A stretch of DNA of 32,767 nt from an uncultured Clostridium sp. (GTDB lineage: Bacteria; Bacillota; Clostridia; Peptostreptococcales; Peptostreptococcaceae), in contig USRS01000014.1 of assembly GCA_900557165.1 (NCBI GenBank), positions 1 through 32,767 on the forward strand, read 5' to 3'. The position numbers and the translations under genes were made by a program. The notes beneath the pieces were generated by a model, which saw only the letters and a list, made by a program, of their open reading frames with translations, was not told where the DNA came from and did not search any database. The stretch's first letter is position 1; each line of letters begins with the position of its first letter. Shown here one piece after another: positions 25,297-32,767 of the stretch.

Positions 25297-25397
25297 TATC
25301 TTTCCTCCTAATTTTTATATTTCTCCATAATTTATCATTAGTTCATCTCTTCATACTAATAGACTTACAAATAAATTGTATATTTCAGTTTATCTAA

Positions 25398-26324
25398 TTA
25401 ATCATTTTCCTTTAATATTATTTCTTCTTTTAAATACGATATAAACTCTTGTGCAATATCAGATAAATTATCCCTACTTCTCTTTATATATCCAAAAGAA
25501 ACACTATCTTCAGAAGATAAAATTTTAATAGGCTTTATTCCATACTCTCCATATTTATTTTCCATAAACCCACTGCTTATACTTCCATACTCTGTATTTT
25601 TTAGTAATTGAACTAAAAAATAATTACTGTTTGTGTAAGTAATATTAGATTTTCCCTTATTAAAGAAAGTATCTTCTTTTAAGTGACCTAGATGATTATA
25701 AAGTGAGTATTGATCTTCAGAATATTGGACTAATTTTATATTTCTTATATCCTTTTCTTCTATACATTCTTTTTCATATAAATTATTTTCTTTCCCAACA
25801 TATAAGTATAAAGGGACTTTTTTTATTTCATGGAATTTAAGTCCTTTATTTTTTATAAATCTTTTAAATGCTGATATATTTTTTCTAGATATGTATATAA
25901 ATCCTAATTCAGCTTCTCTTCTATGTACTTTTTTCATTATATCTTCTACCTTAGATTCTATAAAATCTATCTTAAATTCTTTATTATTAGATGTTTTATT
26001 ATAAAATTGAGATAGAATATTTGATATTATATTGCTTGGAACACTACAAATAGAAAGTGTCTCTATATGAAATCCATTTCTGAAATTAGTAATCATTCTC
26101 ATATTTTTTAGTATCTCTATAGCATAGTTATATACATGCTCTCCCTCTTTAGTAAGAGTTACTCCACTTCTATCACGATTAAGTAGTATCATATTTAACT
26201 CTGTTTCCAATGATTTTACTACCTTACTCACATTTGGCTGTGTTGTAATTAATACTTCTGCTGCTGAACAAAAACTGCCCATATCCACACTAACTACAAA
26301 ATATTGTAATTGTTTAATGTCCAT
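25398..26324 (-). CDS. LysR-type transcriptional regulator
   Basis: 308 residues with the LysR N-terminal helix-turn-helix (MDIKQLQYFVVSVDMGSFCS, then TTQPNVSKVVKSLE) and a C-terminal substrate-binding domain that diverges from common family members. ATG at 26324 has AGGGAG 7 bases upstream. Unusually, the regulator lies in the same direction as its likely target transporter and directly after a cobalamin riboswitch and its terminator. Its own synthesis is therefore expected to fall when B12 is abundant. LysR proteins usually sense a small molecule; the ligand here is unknown. It could also act on genes elsewhere. Confidence 0.9.
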   Translation of the reverse strand: MDIKQLQYFVVSVDMGSFCSAAEVLITTQPNVSKVVKSLETELNMILLNRDRSGVTLTKEGEHVYNYAIEILKNMRMITNFRNGFHIETLSICSVPSNIISNILSQFYNKTSNNKEFKIDFIESKVEDIMKKVHRREAELGFIYISRKNISAFKRFIKNKGLKFHEIKKVPLYLYVGKENNLYEKECIEEKDIRNIKLVQYSEDQYSLYNHLGHLKEDTFFNKGKSNITYTNSNYFLVQLLKNTEYGSISSGFMENKYGEYGIKPIKILSSEDSVSFGYIKRSRDNLSDIAQEFISYLKEEIILKEND

Positions 26325-26372
26325 GTTATACTCCCTTATTTATGTGTCGTCTTTAACTAAAATAGTTAAATA

Positions 26373-26404
26373 TAAAAAAATGCACACTTTAAAAAAGTGC
26401 GCAT
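26373..26404 (-). terminator. Riboswitch-controlled intrinsic terminator before the LysR gene
   Basis: On the minus strand ATGCGCACTTT pairs with AAAGTGTGCAT (one G-U) around a 3-base loop and is followed by seven T, about 50 bases before the LysR start codon. Upstream, AGGTGTGT (26443-26436) can pair with GCGCACTT (26402-26395), the 5' arm of the terminator, giving a candidate antiterminator. I infer that cobalamin binding favours termination. Confidence 0.85.
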
Positions 26405-26468
26405 TAACTAAAGCCCCTAAAAAAGCCTTTAAAAAACACACCTATCTACCGTAAGTTTTGTTTTTCGA

Positions 26469-26624
26469 TTATAAAAGCAGGTCTCCTGACTAAAAAGCAT
26501 TGTTTACACTCCCTTCCCAAGCAAAACATGCTCAGTGGATTGAATACAAACCCTTTATCACAGTGACGGGATCGTATTGGACTTTCACCAATTTCCCTAT
26601 TAATCTCAAATGGAACTTTTATAA
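26469..26624 (-). ncRNA. Cobalamin (B12) riboswitch aptamer
   Basis: On the minus strand the closing stem TTATAAAAG/CTTTTATAA frames the conserved aptamer blocks in order: AATAGGGAA, GGTGAAAGTCC, ACGATCCCGTCACTGTGA, then GGGAAGG and finally AGTCAGGAGACCTGC. These match the B12 element closely, including the B12 box. It is followed by a terminator and a candidate antiterminator, so control is probably by transcription attenuation, reducing the downstream operon when cobalamin is plentiful. It controls a LysR gene followed by an ABC importer and a MATE exporter, rather than a cobalamin synthesis gene or a BtuFCD-type importer. Confidence 0.95.
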
Positions 26625-27007
26625 TTTTTTACTAATTTTTATTTACAAATAATACTATATCATAAATTCCAACATTATCCTGGAAATTTTTTCATTTTTA
26701 TATATCAATATGTTATGTATTTTCATTATATTTTTATAGGTCAAATTGTCGAATTTTTTAATTATTAATATTTTATTGTATAAAATTTTAATTTTATAAT
26801 TTATAGTAAGTTGTTGTTTTTTCAATCTTTTTCCTAATTTAGTTAAGTATTTCAATTTATATCTTTTATTTATATAAAATTCTTTTTAATTTAATTATAG
26901 GAAATATTTTGCTTTTAAGTCCTATCTATTCTAAATAAGAATTACTAAATGTCTACCTAATAAAGATTTCAATTTTACATAAAGTCTTATCCATGTTAAT
27001 TGCACAT
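26625..27007. other. AT-rich leader region upstream of the riboswitch, no gene seen
   Basis: Must hold the promoter of the riboswitch operon on the minus strand. TTGACC near 26743-26738 is a possible -35 box, but no good -10 lies at the right distance. A 66-codon open frame here starts with TTG, has no ribosome site and has an AT-driven Lys/Ile/Asn composition, so I do not call it. Confidence 0.55.
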
Positions 27008-27047
27008 AAAAAAACTGACTTCTACCTTATATAGAAATCAGTTTTTT
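27008..27047 (-). terminator. Intrinsic terminator after the amino-acid permease
   Basis: AAAAAACTGATTTCTA and TAGAAGTCAGTTTTTT (minus-strand reading, one mismatched pair) enclose a short loop, with T tracts in both directions. It lies about 20 bases past the permease stop. Confidence 0.85.
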
Positions 27048-27067
27048 ATTTTAAATATATATATCGT

Positions 27068-28486
27068 TTAAGCAACTAATTTTTTAGCTCTTTCTTTTTC
27101 TGCAAGCTTAGGCATTATAAGCCCTAATCCCACTAATACAAATGGTGTAATTATATTAAGAGTAAGTTGGAATTTATCTTCCGAATACATTCCTCCTATA
27201 CAAGCAAATGCAGTAAAAGCAAAGCACCATATTCCCATTAGTATTCCAAAAATTTTACTTCGTGTAAATTTGTACTCTGCATTAAATTTGTCTCCTGCTT
27301 TTTTAAGAGCAATATATGCTACAAATACCCATAAATAACGTAGTGGCATACATACTGAATTAAGTTTAACTAGCCATTTTACTAAAGCATCAACACTTCC
27401 TATACCAAAGGCTGGTATTATAATTAATATGGAAACTATAATACCTATAAGTTTATTTCCTGTAATATAAGCCCCATATTCATTTTGTTTAAACATTTTT
27501 TCAGGCATATATTTTCTATCGCAACTTCCAAGTAGCATACGAAGTGGTGCATCTATAGAAATTATTAAAGTTGATACTTGTCCTATAAGATTAGTTAAAG
27601 CATAAATTATTACAAATAAATTACCAACATGATAATATCCACCAAGTCTTTGGAATGCGTAATATGCACCATTAGTTAATAAATCTTCAGGCACACTATT
27701 TGAATTAAACATCATTCCAAGAGATACTGTTCCAAGTATAGCACAAACAGCAACCATTATTGCCAGTGTAATCATTCCCTTAGGGAATCCTTTTGCTGGG
27801 TCATCCATTTTATTTACATATGGAGAAATTTTTTCACATCCTCCTACTGCAAATACAAGAATTGATATACTTGAAAAATACTTAATATCAAATGTAGGCA
27901 TAAAAGTCTTTAATGACCAATCAATATCTACAAAACTTCCATCTGTAATTGCTGGTGCTGTAATCATAAGTATTATAAATAATATAGACATTACAAACAT
28001 TGATGTTCCTGCTATAGTAGTAATTTTCTTTAAAGGATTCATACCCTTAGTTGCTACTAATAAACCTATTAAGAACACAGCTAAACAAGCAACTTGAAGT
28101 ACTACAGGATTCATATTACTTACAACATTAGATTGATAAACAGCCCAACTTCCTGCTATTATTGCACCTTGTGGTTTTTGTGATATATACGGAAGATGTA
28201 CTACCCAATATGTCCACCCTGCATAATAAGCCATTTTATGACCTATAGTTTCTGAAATCCATGAGCTTACTCCACCACCTAATTCTTTAAATGATGAACC
28301 TAATTCTCCAACCATTAAAGCATATGGCACAAAATATATGGCAAATATTATCACCCAAGATACTATTGCCTTCAATCCACCAAATTCAGAAAATCCATTT
28401 ACAACATTACCAAATCCCCAAACAGTAGAAAATGCCATAAATGCTAAAGTTGACCATGCAATTTTTTTTGTCTCTTTATTATTCAT
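27068..28486 (-). CDS. APC superfamily amino-acid permease
   Basis: 472 residues with about twelve membrane helices. The first helix has the APC glycine-rich break (FSTVWGFGNVVNGFSEFGG), followed by a GELGSSFKELGGGVSSW segment typical of amino-acid/polyamine/GABA antiporter-like carriers. The amino acid is not deducible. The ATG at 28486 has GGAGG 5 bases upstream; the ATG at 28498 lies within that site and is rejected. It is second in an operon 52 bases after an M18 aminopeptidase, which suggests a role in using or exchanging free amino acids from peptides. Confidence 0.88.
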   Translation of the reverse strand: MNNKETKKIAWSTLAFMAFSTVWGFGNVVNGFSEFGGLKAIVSWVIIFAIYFVPYALMVGELGSSFKELGGGVSSWISETIGHKMAYYAGWTYWVVHLPYISQKPQGAIIAGSWAVYQSNVVSNMNPVVLQVACLAVFLIGLLVATKGMNPLKKITTIAGTSMFVMSILFIILMITAPAITDGSFVDIDWSLKTFMPTFDIKYFSSISILVFAVGGCEKISPYVNKMDDPAKGFPKGMITLAIMVAVCAILGTVSLGMMFNSNSVPEDLLTNGAYYAFQRLGGYYHVGNLFVIIYALTNLIGQVSTLIISIDAPLRMLLGSCDRKYMPEKMFKQNEYGAYITGNKLIGIIVSILIIIPAFGIGSVDALVKWLVKLNSVCMPLRYLWVFVAYIALKKAGDKFNAEYKFTRSKIFGILMGIWCFAFTAFACIGGMYSEDKFQLTLNIITPFVLVGLGLIMPKLAEKERAKKLVA

Positions 28487-28538
28487 TTTTACCTCCATAA
28501 AATATATTTATAATTTCACAATAATTAAAAAGTATACA

Positions 28539-29858
28539 TTACTCCATATTATTTACAATATATTGTCCATCTTCAACTTGCTCAATAGATGTATTATAAA
28601 AAGCTTTTATTGCATCTATCATGTAAGTTACATCTTTTGCACCTGCAGTTTCATAAGTTGAATGCATTGCCAGTTGTGCAAGACCTATATCTATAGTATT
28701 TAAAGATACATGTGCATTAGAAATATTTCCAAGCGTAGAACCTCCTAATATATCTGAACGGTTAGTAAATGTTTGATATGGCACATCTACACTATCACAT
28801 ATAGTTTTAAATATTGATGCTGATACTGCATCTGTTGTATATTTTTGATTTGCATTGTATTTTATTACTATACCATCATTCATATATACTTTATTTGTAA
28901 GATCTGATTTATCTGTGTAGTTAGGATGAAGAGCATGAGCATTATCTGCTGAAACCATAAAACTAGATGATATTAACCTATAATAATCCTCTTCAGTTTT
29001 CCCAAGAGATATATTAATTCTTCTAAGGACATCATATAAGAAAGTTGAATCTGCCCCTTGTTTAGTTCCACTTCCCACTTCTTCATTGTCAAATACACAA
29101 TAAACTGAAGCACTATTTGATGTATTTTCACTTAAAAATGCACTTAATGAAGTAAATGCACATTCTAAATCATCTAATCTTGGGCTTGATATATATTCTT
29201 CGTTGGATCCTATTTTTGTACCATTCATTCTGTTGTATAAGAATAAATCTGTACCTAATATAGATTCTTCTTCTACTTCAGCTTCTTTTGCTATAGTTTT
29301 CATTAAAGAACCTTTTGATGAATTATCTCCATAAAGAGGTAGCATATCTATTTGAGCATTATACTTATATCCATCATTAACTTCTCTATTCATATGTATA
29401 GCTAAGTTTGGTATTATAACTAAATCCTTATCTATATTTACTAAATGTGTTTTTACAGCATTATTTTCTTTTACAAGAATTCTTCCTGCAATTGATAATG
29501 GACGATCAAACCAAGTTGAACATATCATTCCACCATATTTTTCTGTATTTAATTTTACATATTTATTGTTTACTTCAATTTCTGCATTTTCTTTTATTTT
29601 GAATGTTGGTGAATCACTATGACTTGCAACTATATGAAAACTTTTAAAATCATTTTGTGGTATTTTAAAGGCAATTACTGATGACAAATTTCTTGTTACA
29701 TAATATTTTTTCCCTTTTTCGATTTGCCAAGTATCTTTTTCCTTAATTTCTACAAACCCCTCATTTTTTAATTCCTCTGTTATAGTCTTAATTGCATGAA
29801 AACAACTTGGACTATTTTCAATAAATTTAAACAATTGCTTTACATGATTTGAACTCAT
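28539..29858 (-). CDS. apeB: M18 family aminopeptidase
   Basis: 439 residues, the normal family length. Zinc-site motifs are intact: ASHSDSP with His80, SPRLDDLECAF, FDNEEVGSGTKQGADS, and SADNAHALHPNYTDK near 320. These are the hallmarks of the M18 aspartyl aminopeptidase/yeast aminopeptidase I family, cytosolic dodecameric enzymes that remove N-terminal residues, often acidic ones. ATG at 29858 has AGGAG 8 bases upstream. It is the first gene of an operon with an amino-acid permease and is divergent from the 5'-nucleotidase-like gene. The symbol follows the usual name for bacterial M18 genes; the exact specificity is not known. Confidence 0.92.
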   Translation of the reverse strand: MSSNHVKQLFKFIENSPSCFHAIKTITEELKNEGFVEIKEKDTWQIEKGKKYYVTRNLSSVIAFKIPQNDFKSFHIVASHSDSPTFKIKENAEIEVNNKYVKLNTEKYGGMICSTWFDRPLSIAGRILVKENNAVKTHLVNIDKDLVIIPNLAIHMNREVNDGYKYNAQIDMLPLYGDNSSKGSLMKTIAKEAEVEEESILGTDLFLYNRMNGTKIGSNEEYISSPRLDDLECAFTSLSAFLSENTSNSASVYCVFDNEEVGSGTKQGADSTFLYDVLRRINISLGKTEEDYYRLISSSFMVSADNAHALHPNYTDKSDLTNKVYMNDGIVIKYNANQKYTTDAVSASIFKTICDSVDVPYQTFTNRSDILGGSTLGNISNAHVSLNTIDIGLAQLAMHSTYETAGAKDVTYMIDAIKAFYNTSIEQVEDGQYIVNNME

Positions 29859-30054
29859 ATATTTTCTCCTTTATTATGATTAATCTTATAAATATGAAAT
29901 TTTAATTATTGCTATCTTATTATAAGACTATTATATTTGTATAACATTTTCAATTATATTTATGTATATATCACTATATTTTTACTTATTTTCCTATTTG
30001 TCACAAAAGTAAATTCTTCTTATAACCAAAGAAATAAGTTAGCTTAATTATTCT

Positions 30055-30083
30055 TTTAATATTTTAAATAAATTTGATATACT
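30055..30083 (+). promoter_or_regulatory. Candidate promoter of the 5'-nucleotidase-like gene
   Basis: TATACT at 30078-30083 is preceded 17 bases earlier by a weak TTTAAT. Transcription would start near 30090, downstream of the TTG at 30074 that would otherwise be the only in-frame start for the following ORF. Confidence 0.4.
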
Positions 30084-30116
30084 ATATATACAAATTATCA
30101 TTTAAGAGGTGTCATA

Positions 30117-31630
30117 ATGAAAAACTTAAAAATATACTTACCTCTGATTTACATGGATATGTATACCCTACAGATTACGTTGATAAATCAGAAAAAAATA
30201 TAGGTTTATTAAATATAATAAATCAATTTGAAAAAGACGGTAATACGTTAATAATAGATGCTGGAGATACAATTCAAGGTTCTCCTTTTACTAATTATCT
30301 TAGCAATACTGAGTTTGATATTCATCCTATAACAACTATATTTAATGAAGGTGGTTATGATTACATAACACTTGGTAACCATGATTTTAATTATGGATAT
30401 GATTATCTAAAAAAATATCTATATAATTTAGATGCTAAATGTTTATGTGCAAACGTAGATGATAAAACAAATGAACTTGGTATATTACCTTACGACATAA
30501 AAACTTTAGGAAATGGTCTAAAAGTTGGAATCATAGGATTTACTACTGATTTTATAAATATATGGGAAAGAGCTGAAAATTTAACTAATTTCAGTATAAA
30601 TGATACATTATCTTCTATAAAACCTTACTACAATGAATTAAAAGATAAAGTTGATGTTTTAATAGGTGTATATCACGGTGGATTTGAGTATGACTTAGAT
30701 TCTCACAAAAAATTAAGCGATACAAAAGAAAATATAGCTTATAAAATATATAATGAACTTCAATTTAATTTACTGCTTACTGGGCATCAACATATGGAAA
30801 TATCAGGTGCTGATTTACATGGTACTCATATAGTTCAAACTCCACACAACGGAAGTAAATTTATTGAGTTAAATTTAGAATTTGAAGATAATAAAATTCA
30901 AAAAATAACTTCAAAACTAAATAATGTAACTCTTAATCCTAATAAAAATATGTATGATAAATTCTTACCTTTAGAGAATAAAGTTCAACAATGGCTTGAT
31001 ACTCCTGTAGGATTTTTAGATACAACTCTACAACCTACATTTCATTTAGATATGGCTTTAAATGGTTCGCCTCTTGCTAACTTTATTAACCAAATACAAT
31101 TAGATGCAAGTAATGCCAATATCGCTTGTACTTCTTTTGCCAATGTAATAAAAGGATTTGAAACAAATGTAACAGTTAGGGATATTTTATCTACTTATCC
31201 GTACCCAAATACATTAGTAGTACTTGAAGTTAATAGAAAATGTTTAAAACTTGCTTTAGAAAGATGTGCTAGCTACTTTGATTATAATAATGGTGATGTT
31301 GCCATATCTGATACTTTCTTAAAACCAAAAGTTGAACATTACAACTATGATTATTTTGCAAATATAGACTATACTATTGATATAACAAAAGAAGTAGGCA
31401 ATAGAGTAACTTCTATAATGTACAACGGTAGTGAATTAGATGAGGATACTAACCTTACATTAGCTATGAACAATTACAGAGCTTCTGGTGCTGGTGGATA
31501 CGAATTCTACACTGATTGCAAAGTTGTAAAAGAAGTTTTAATTGAAATGCCAGATTTAATAATAGATTACTTTAAAAATAATAAAAATGTAATAGTTGAT
31601 AAATCTAAATATTTAACTATTGTTAGTTAA
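30117..31630 (+). pseudogene. 5'-nucleotidase/cyclic phosphodiesterase family protein with an N-terminal frameshift
   Basis: A full metallophosphatase plus 5'-nucleotidase C-terminal domain: SDLHG, DAGDTIQGSP, TLGNHDFNYG, GVYHGG, TGHQHMEI, then SASGAGGY-like RASGAGGYEFY at the C-terminus. The natural start is ATG 30117 with AGAGGTG upstream, which reads MKNLKIYL and then LPLIYMD to a stop after 28 codons. The domain reading TSDLHGY continues one frame away. One missing A near 30138-30140 (TTACC for TTAACC) explains this; restored, the protein would be about 504 residues beginning MKNLKIYLTSDLHG. The only in-frame alternative start is TTG at 30074, without a ribosome site. There is no signal peptide, so an intact form would be cytoplasmic. 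The rest of the gene is intact, so the lesion is recent or a sequencing error. Confidence 0.8.
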
Positions 31631-31644
31631 TATTAATTAAATAT

Positions 31645-31692
31645 AATAAAAAGAAGCTTATTTAAAAATTTTAAACTAAGCTTCTTTTTATT
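31645..31692. terminator. Bidirectional intrinsic terminator
   Basis: A perfect 16-base-pair stem (AATAAAAAGAAGCTTA and complement) with a 16-base loop. T tracts on both strands serve the 5'-nucleotidase-like gene and the minus-strand FN3 gene. Confidence 0.9.
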
Positions 31693-31707
31693 ATATTAGT
31701 TTTTTAA

Positions 31708-32767
31708 CTATTTTATTTTTTGACTTTTTACACTACTATATGAACCATGAACAACTTTTCCATTTACACTTCTATAAGGTCTTACCTTGTAGTAATAAGT
31801 TTTACCACTTACTAAATTACTATCTGCATAAGATATTGTAGAAGAAGTTGTTATTTTTTTCTTTAATTTATAAGTTCCATTGGCAGTTGTAGATGAGTAT
31901 ACTTCATATCCACTTGATCCCAAAATCTTATTCCACTTTAAAGTAGCTTTCTTTTTAGTTGAACTTACAGCTAAAGAAATTTTAGATAATACTGGTTTAA
32001 CTGATACTATAGAAGAATAACTACTATAAACCTTTTTGCTTCCAACTGTTCTATAAGCTCTCACTTTATAGTAATAGGTTGTATTTGTATTTAAATTTTT
32101 ATCTAAGTAACTAACATTACTTTTTCCGGATATTGTTTTTTTCAAAGTATATGTTCCATCTTTTGATGTAGATGCATATACTGCATATCCACTTGCTCCT
32201 GAAATTTCATTCCAAGAAATACGATTACTATTATATGAGGAAACTTCTGTTTTTACTGTTGGTTTTAATAAAGTTGGTTTTGCTGAAACTACCGCTGAAT
32301 AATCACCATATATTTTTTCATTTTTATTAATTTTATATGATCTTATTTTACAGTAATAAGTTGTACTTGTATTTAGTCCTGAAATTTTAATATTTGTTGT
32401 ATTATTATCTACTATAGTTGATTTTAAAGTATATTTTCCATCATTGCTTGTAGAAGTATATATTTCATAACCATCTGCATCTTCAACCTTATTCCAATTT
32501 ACTTTAATAGAATTATAACTTCCTCTCTTTGCATCAAGTGTTAAAACCGTACCTGGTTTACTTGGTATAATGTCTATTATTTCATCTTTTAAAATTGTTA
32601 TATTCTTACTTATAGATCTATTTATTTTTTTATTTTTTATAGTCAATGTTATTGTACCTTCATAATTTTCATTTAAAATATTTAAAGTTACTTCACCAAC
32701 TAAATAATTTACCATAAAACAAATATCTTCATCATCTAATGCACTGTCTTCATCTAATACTAAACCC
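31708..32767 (-). CDS. Fibronectin type III repeat protein, C-terminal part (5' end outside window)
   Basis: The frame stays open through the first visible base (32767), giving 352 residues. The ATG at 32715 has no ribosome site, so it is internal and the true start lies outside. After about 65 residues of another beta-rich domain come three fibronectin type III domains at about 68-164, 167-258 and 260-352. Each has the pattern NW/SW/KWNK(I/V)..A.GYEVY.S, then TYYYKVR.Y and a final YS. The repeats are close to each other in sequence. Such arrays are spacers or binding modules in surface or secreted proteins, often beside a hydrolase or cell-wall-binding domain. No sorting motif is seen at the C-terminus, which ends SQKIK. 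The catalytic part, if any, is not visible. Confidence 0.85.
   Translation of the reverse strand, partial: GLVLDEDSALDDEDICFMVNYLVGEVTLNILNENYEGTITLTIKNKKINRSISKNITILKDEIIDIIPSKPGTVLTLDAKRGSYNSIKVNWNKVEDADGYEIYTSTSNDGKYTLKSTIVDNNTTNIKISGLNTSTTYYCKIRSYKINKNEKIYGDYSAVVSAKPTLLKPTVKTEVSSYNSNRISWNEISGASGYAVYASTSKDGTYTLKKTISGKSNVSYLDKNLNTNTTYYYKVRAYRTVGSKKVYSSYSSIVSVKPVLSKISLAVSSTKKKATLKWNKILGSSGYEVYSSTTANGTYKLKKKITTSSTISYADSNLVSGKTYYYKVRPYRSVNGKVVHGSYSSVKSQKIK

Noticed and set aside
26655..26855. 66-codon open frame on the minus strand upstream of the riboswitch
   Set aside because: TTG start without a ribosome site, composition dominated by Lys, Ile and Asn as expected from random AT-rich DNA, and it lies in the expected leader or promoter region.
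28338..28661. 107-codon plus-strand frame across the permease/aminopeptidase junction
   Set aside because: It is antisense to two clear genes and the gap between them; no ribosome site and no protein-like pattern.
30117..30160. Programmed -1 frameshifting as the explanation of the 5'-nucleotidase break
   Set aside because: No canonical slippery heptamer is in the zero frame and no obvious stimulatory hairpin follows; a lost base is simpler.
1..32767. Mobile element, prophage, CRISPR array, toxin-antitoxin pair or RNA operon
   Set aside because: No transposase, integrase, phage, Cas or toxin family pattern, no regularly spaced repeat array, and no tRNA or rRNA sequence was recognised on either strand.

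Overview
The window is AT-rich throughout, with short intergenic gaps, strong GGAGG-type ribosome binding sites and many hairpin terminators. Gene content (rubredoxin, orphan sporulation-type histidine kinase, BioY, YtrA-type GntR regulator, short clostridial-type peptide deformylase, DUF1540 protein, M18 aminopeptidase) points to an anaerobic Clostridia genome. Peptostreptococcaceae (Clostridioides, Paraclostridium, Romboutsia type) is my best guess, but it is an inference. I see no rRNA, tRNA, CRISPR array, phage gene or insertion sequence; this is chromosomal backbone with some local gene decay.

Layout. 1-1320: start of a rubredoxin gene (minus), then a 31-codon small ORF and a TDT-family transporter (plus). 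1375-4698: three-gene minus operon of a tandem-repeat protein, a MoxR-type AAA ATPase and a metallopeptidase-like/VWA protein. 4869-6397: YciI-like protein and an M20D amidohydrolase, convergent. 6768-8674: autoregulated YtrA-type GntR/ABC-2 transporter operon with a palindromic operator. 8841-10108: DUF3006-like mini-protein, a long hairpin, and a divergent HxlR regulator/flavodoxin-like reductase pair in which both genes are broken. 10234-12650: FUSC-like membrane protein, a hypothetical protein, a DUF1540 protein and a peptide deformylase (minus). 12850-15514: orphan membrane histidine kinase and the biotin transporter subunit BioY with a BirA-type operator. 15551-18685: CadC-like repressor and a CadA-type ATPase with three N-terminal HMA domains.

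18789-26624 is the most interesting region: a cobalamin riboswitch with a terminator, then (minus strand) a LysR-type regulator, two Opp/Nik-type permeases, a lipoprotein substrate-binding protein, two ATPases and a MATE exporter. The riboswitch argues that this importer serves cobalt, a cobalt chelate or a corrinoid rather than ordinary peptides. The added exporter makes an export/import shuttle possible.

27068-32767: an M18 aminopeptidase and an amino-acid permease in one minus operon, a divergent 5'-nucleotidase family gene with a one-base frameshift at its very start, and the C-terminal part of a repeat protein with three fibronectin type III domains that runs off the window edge.
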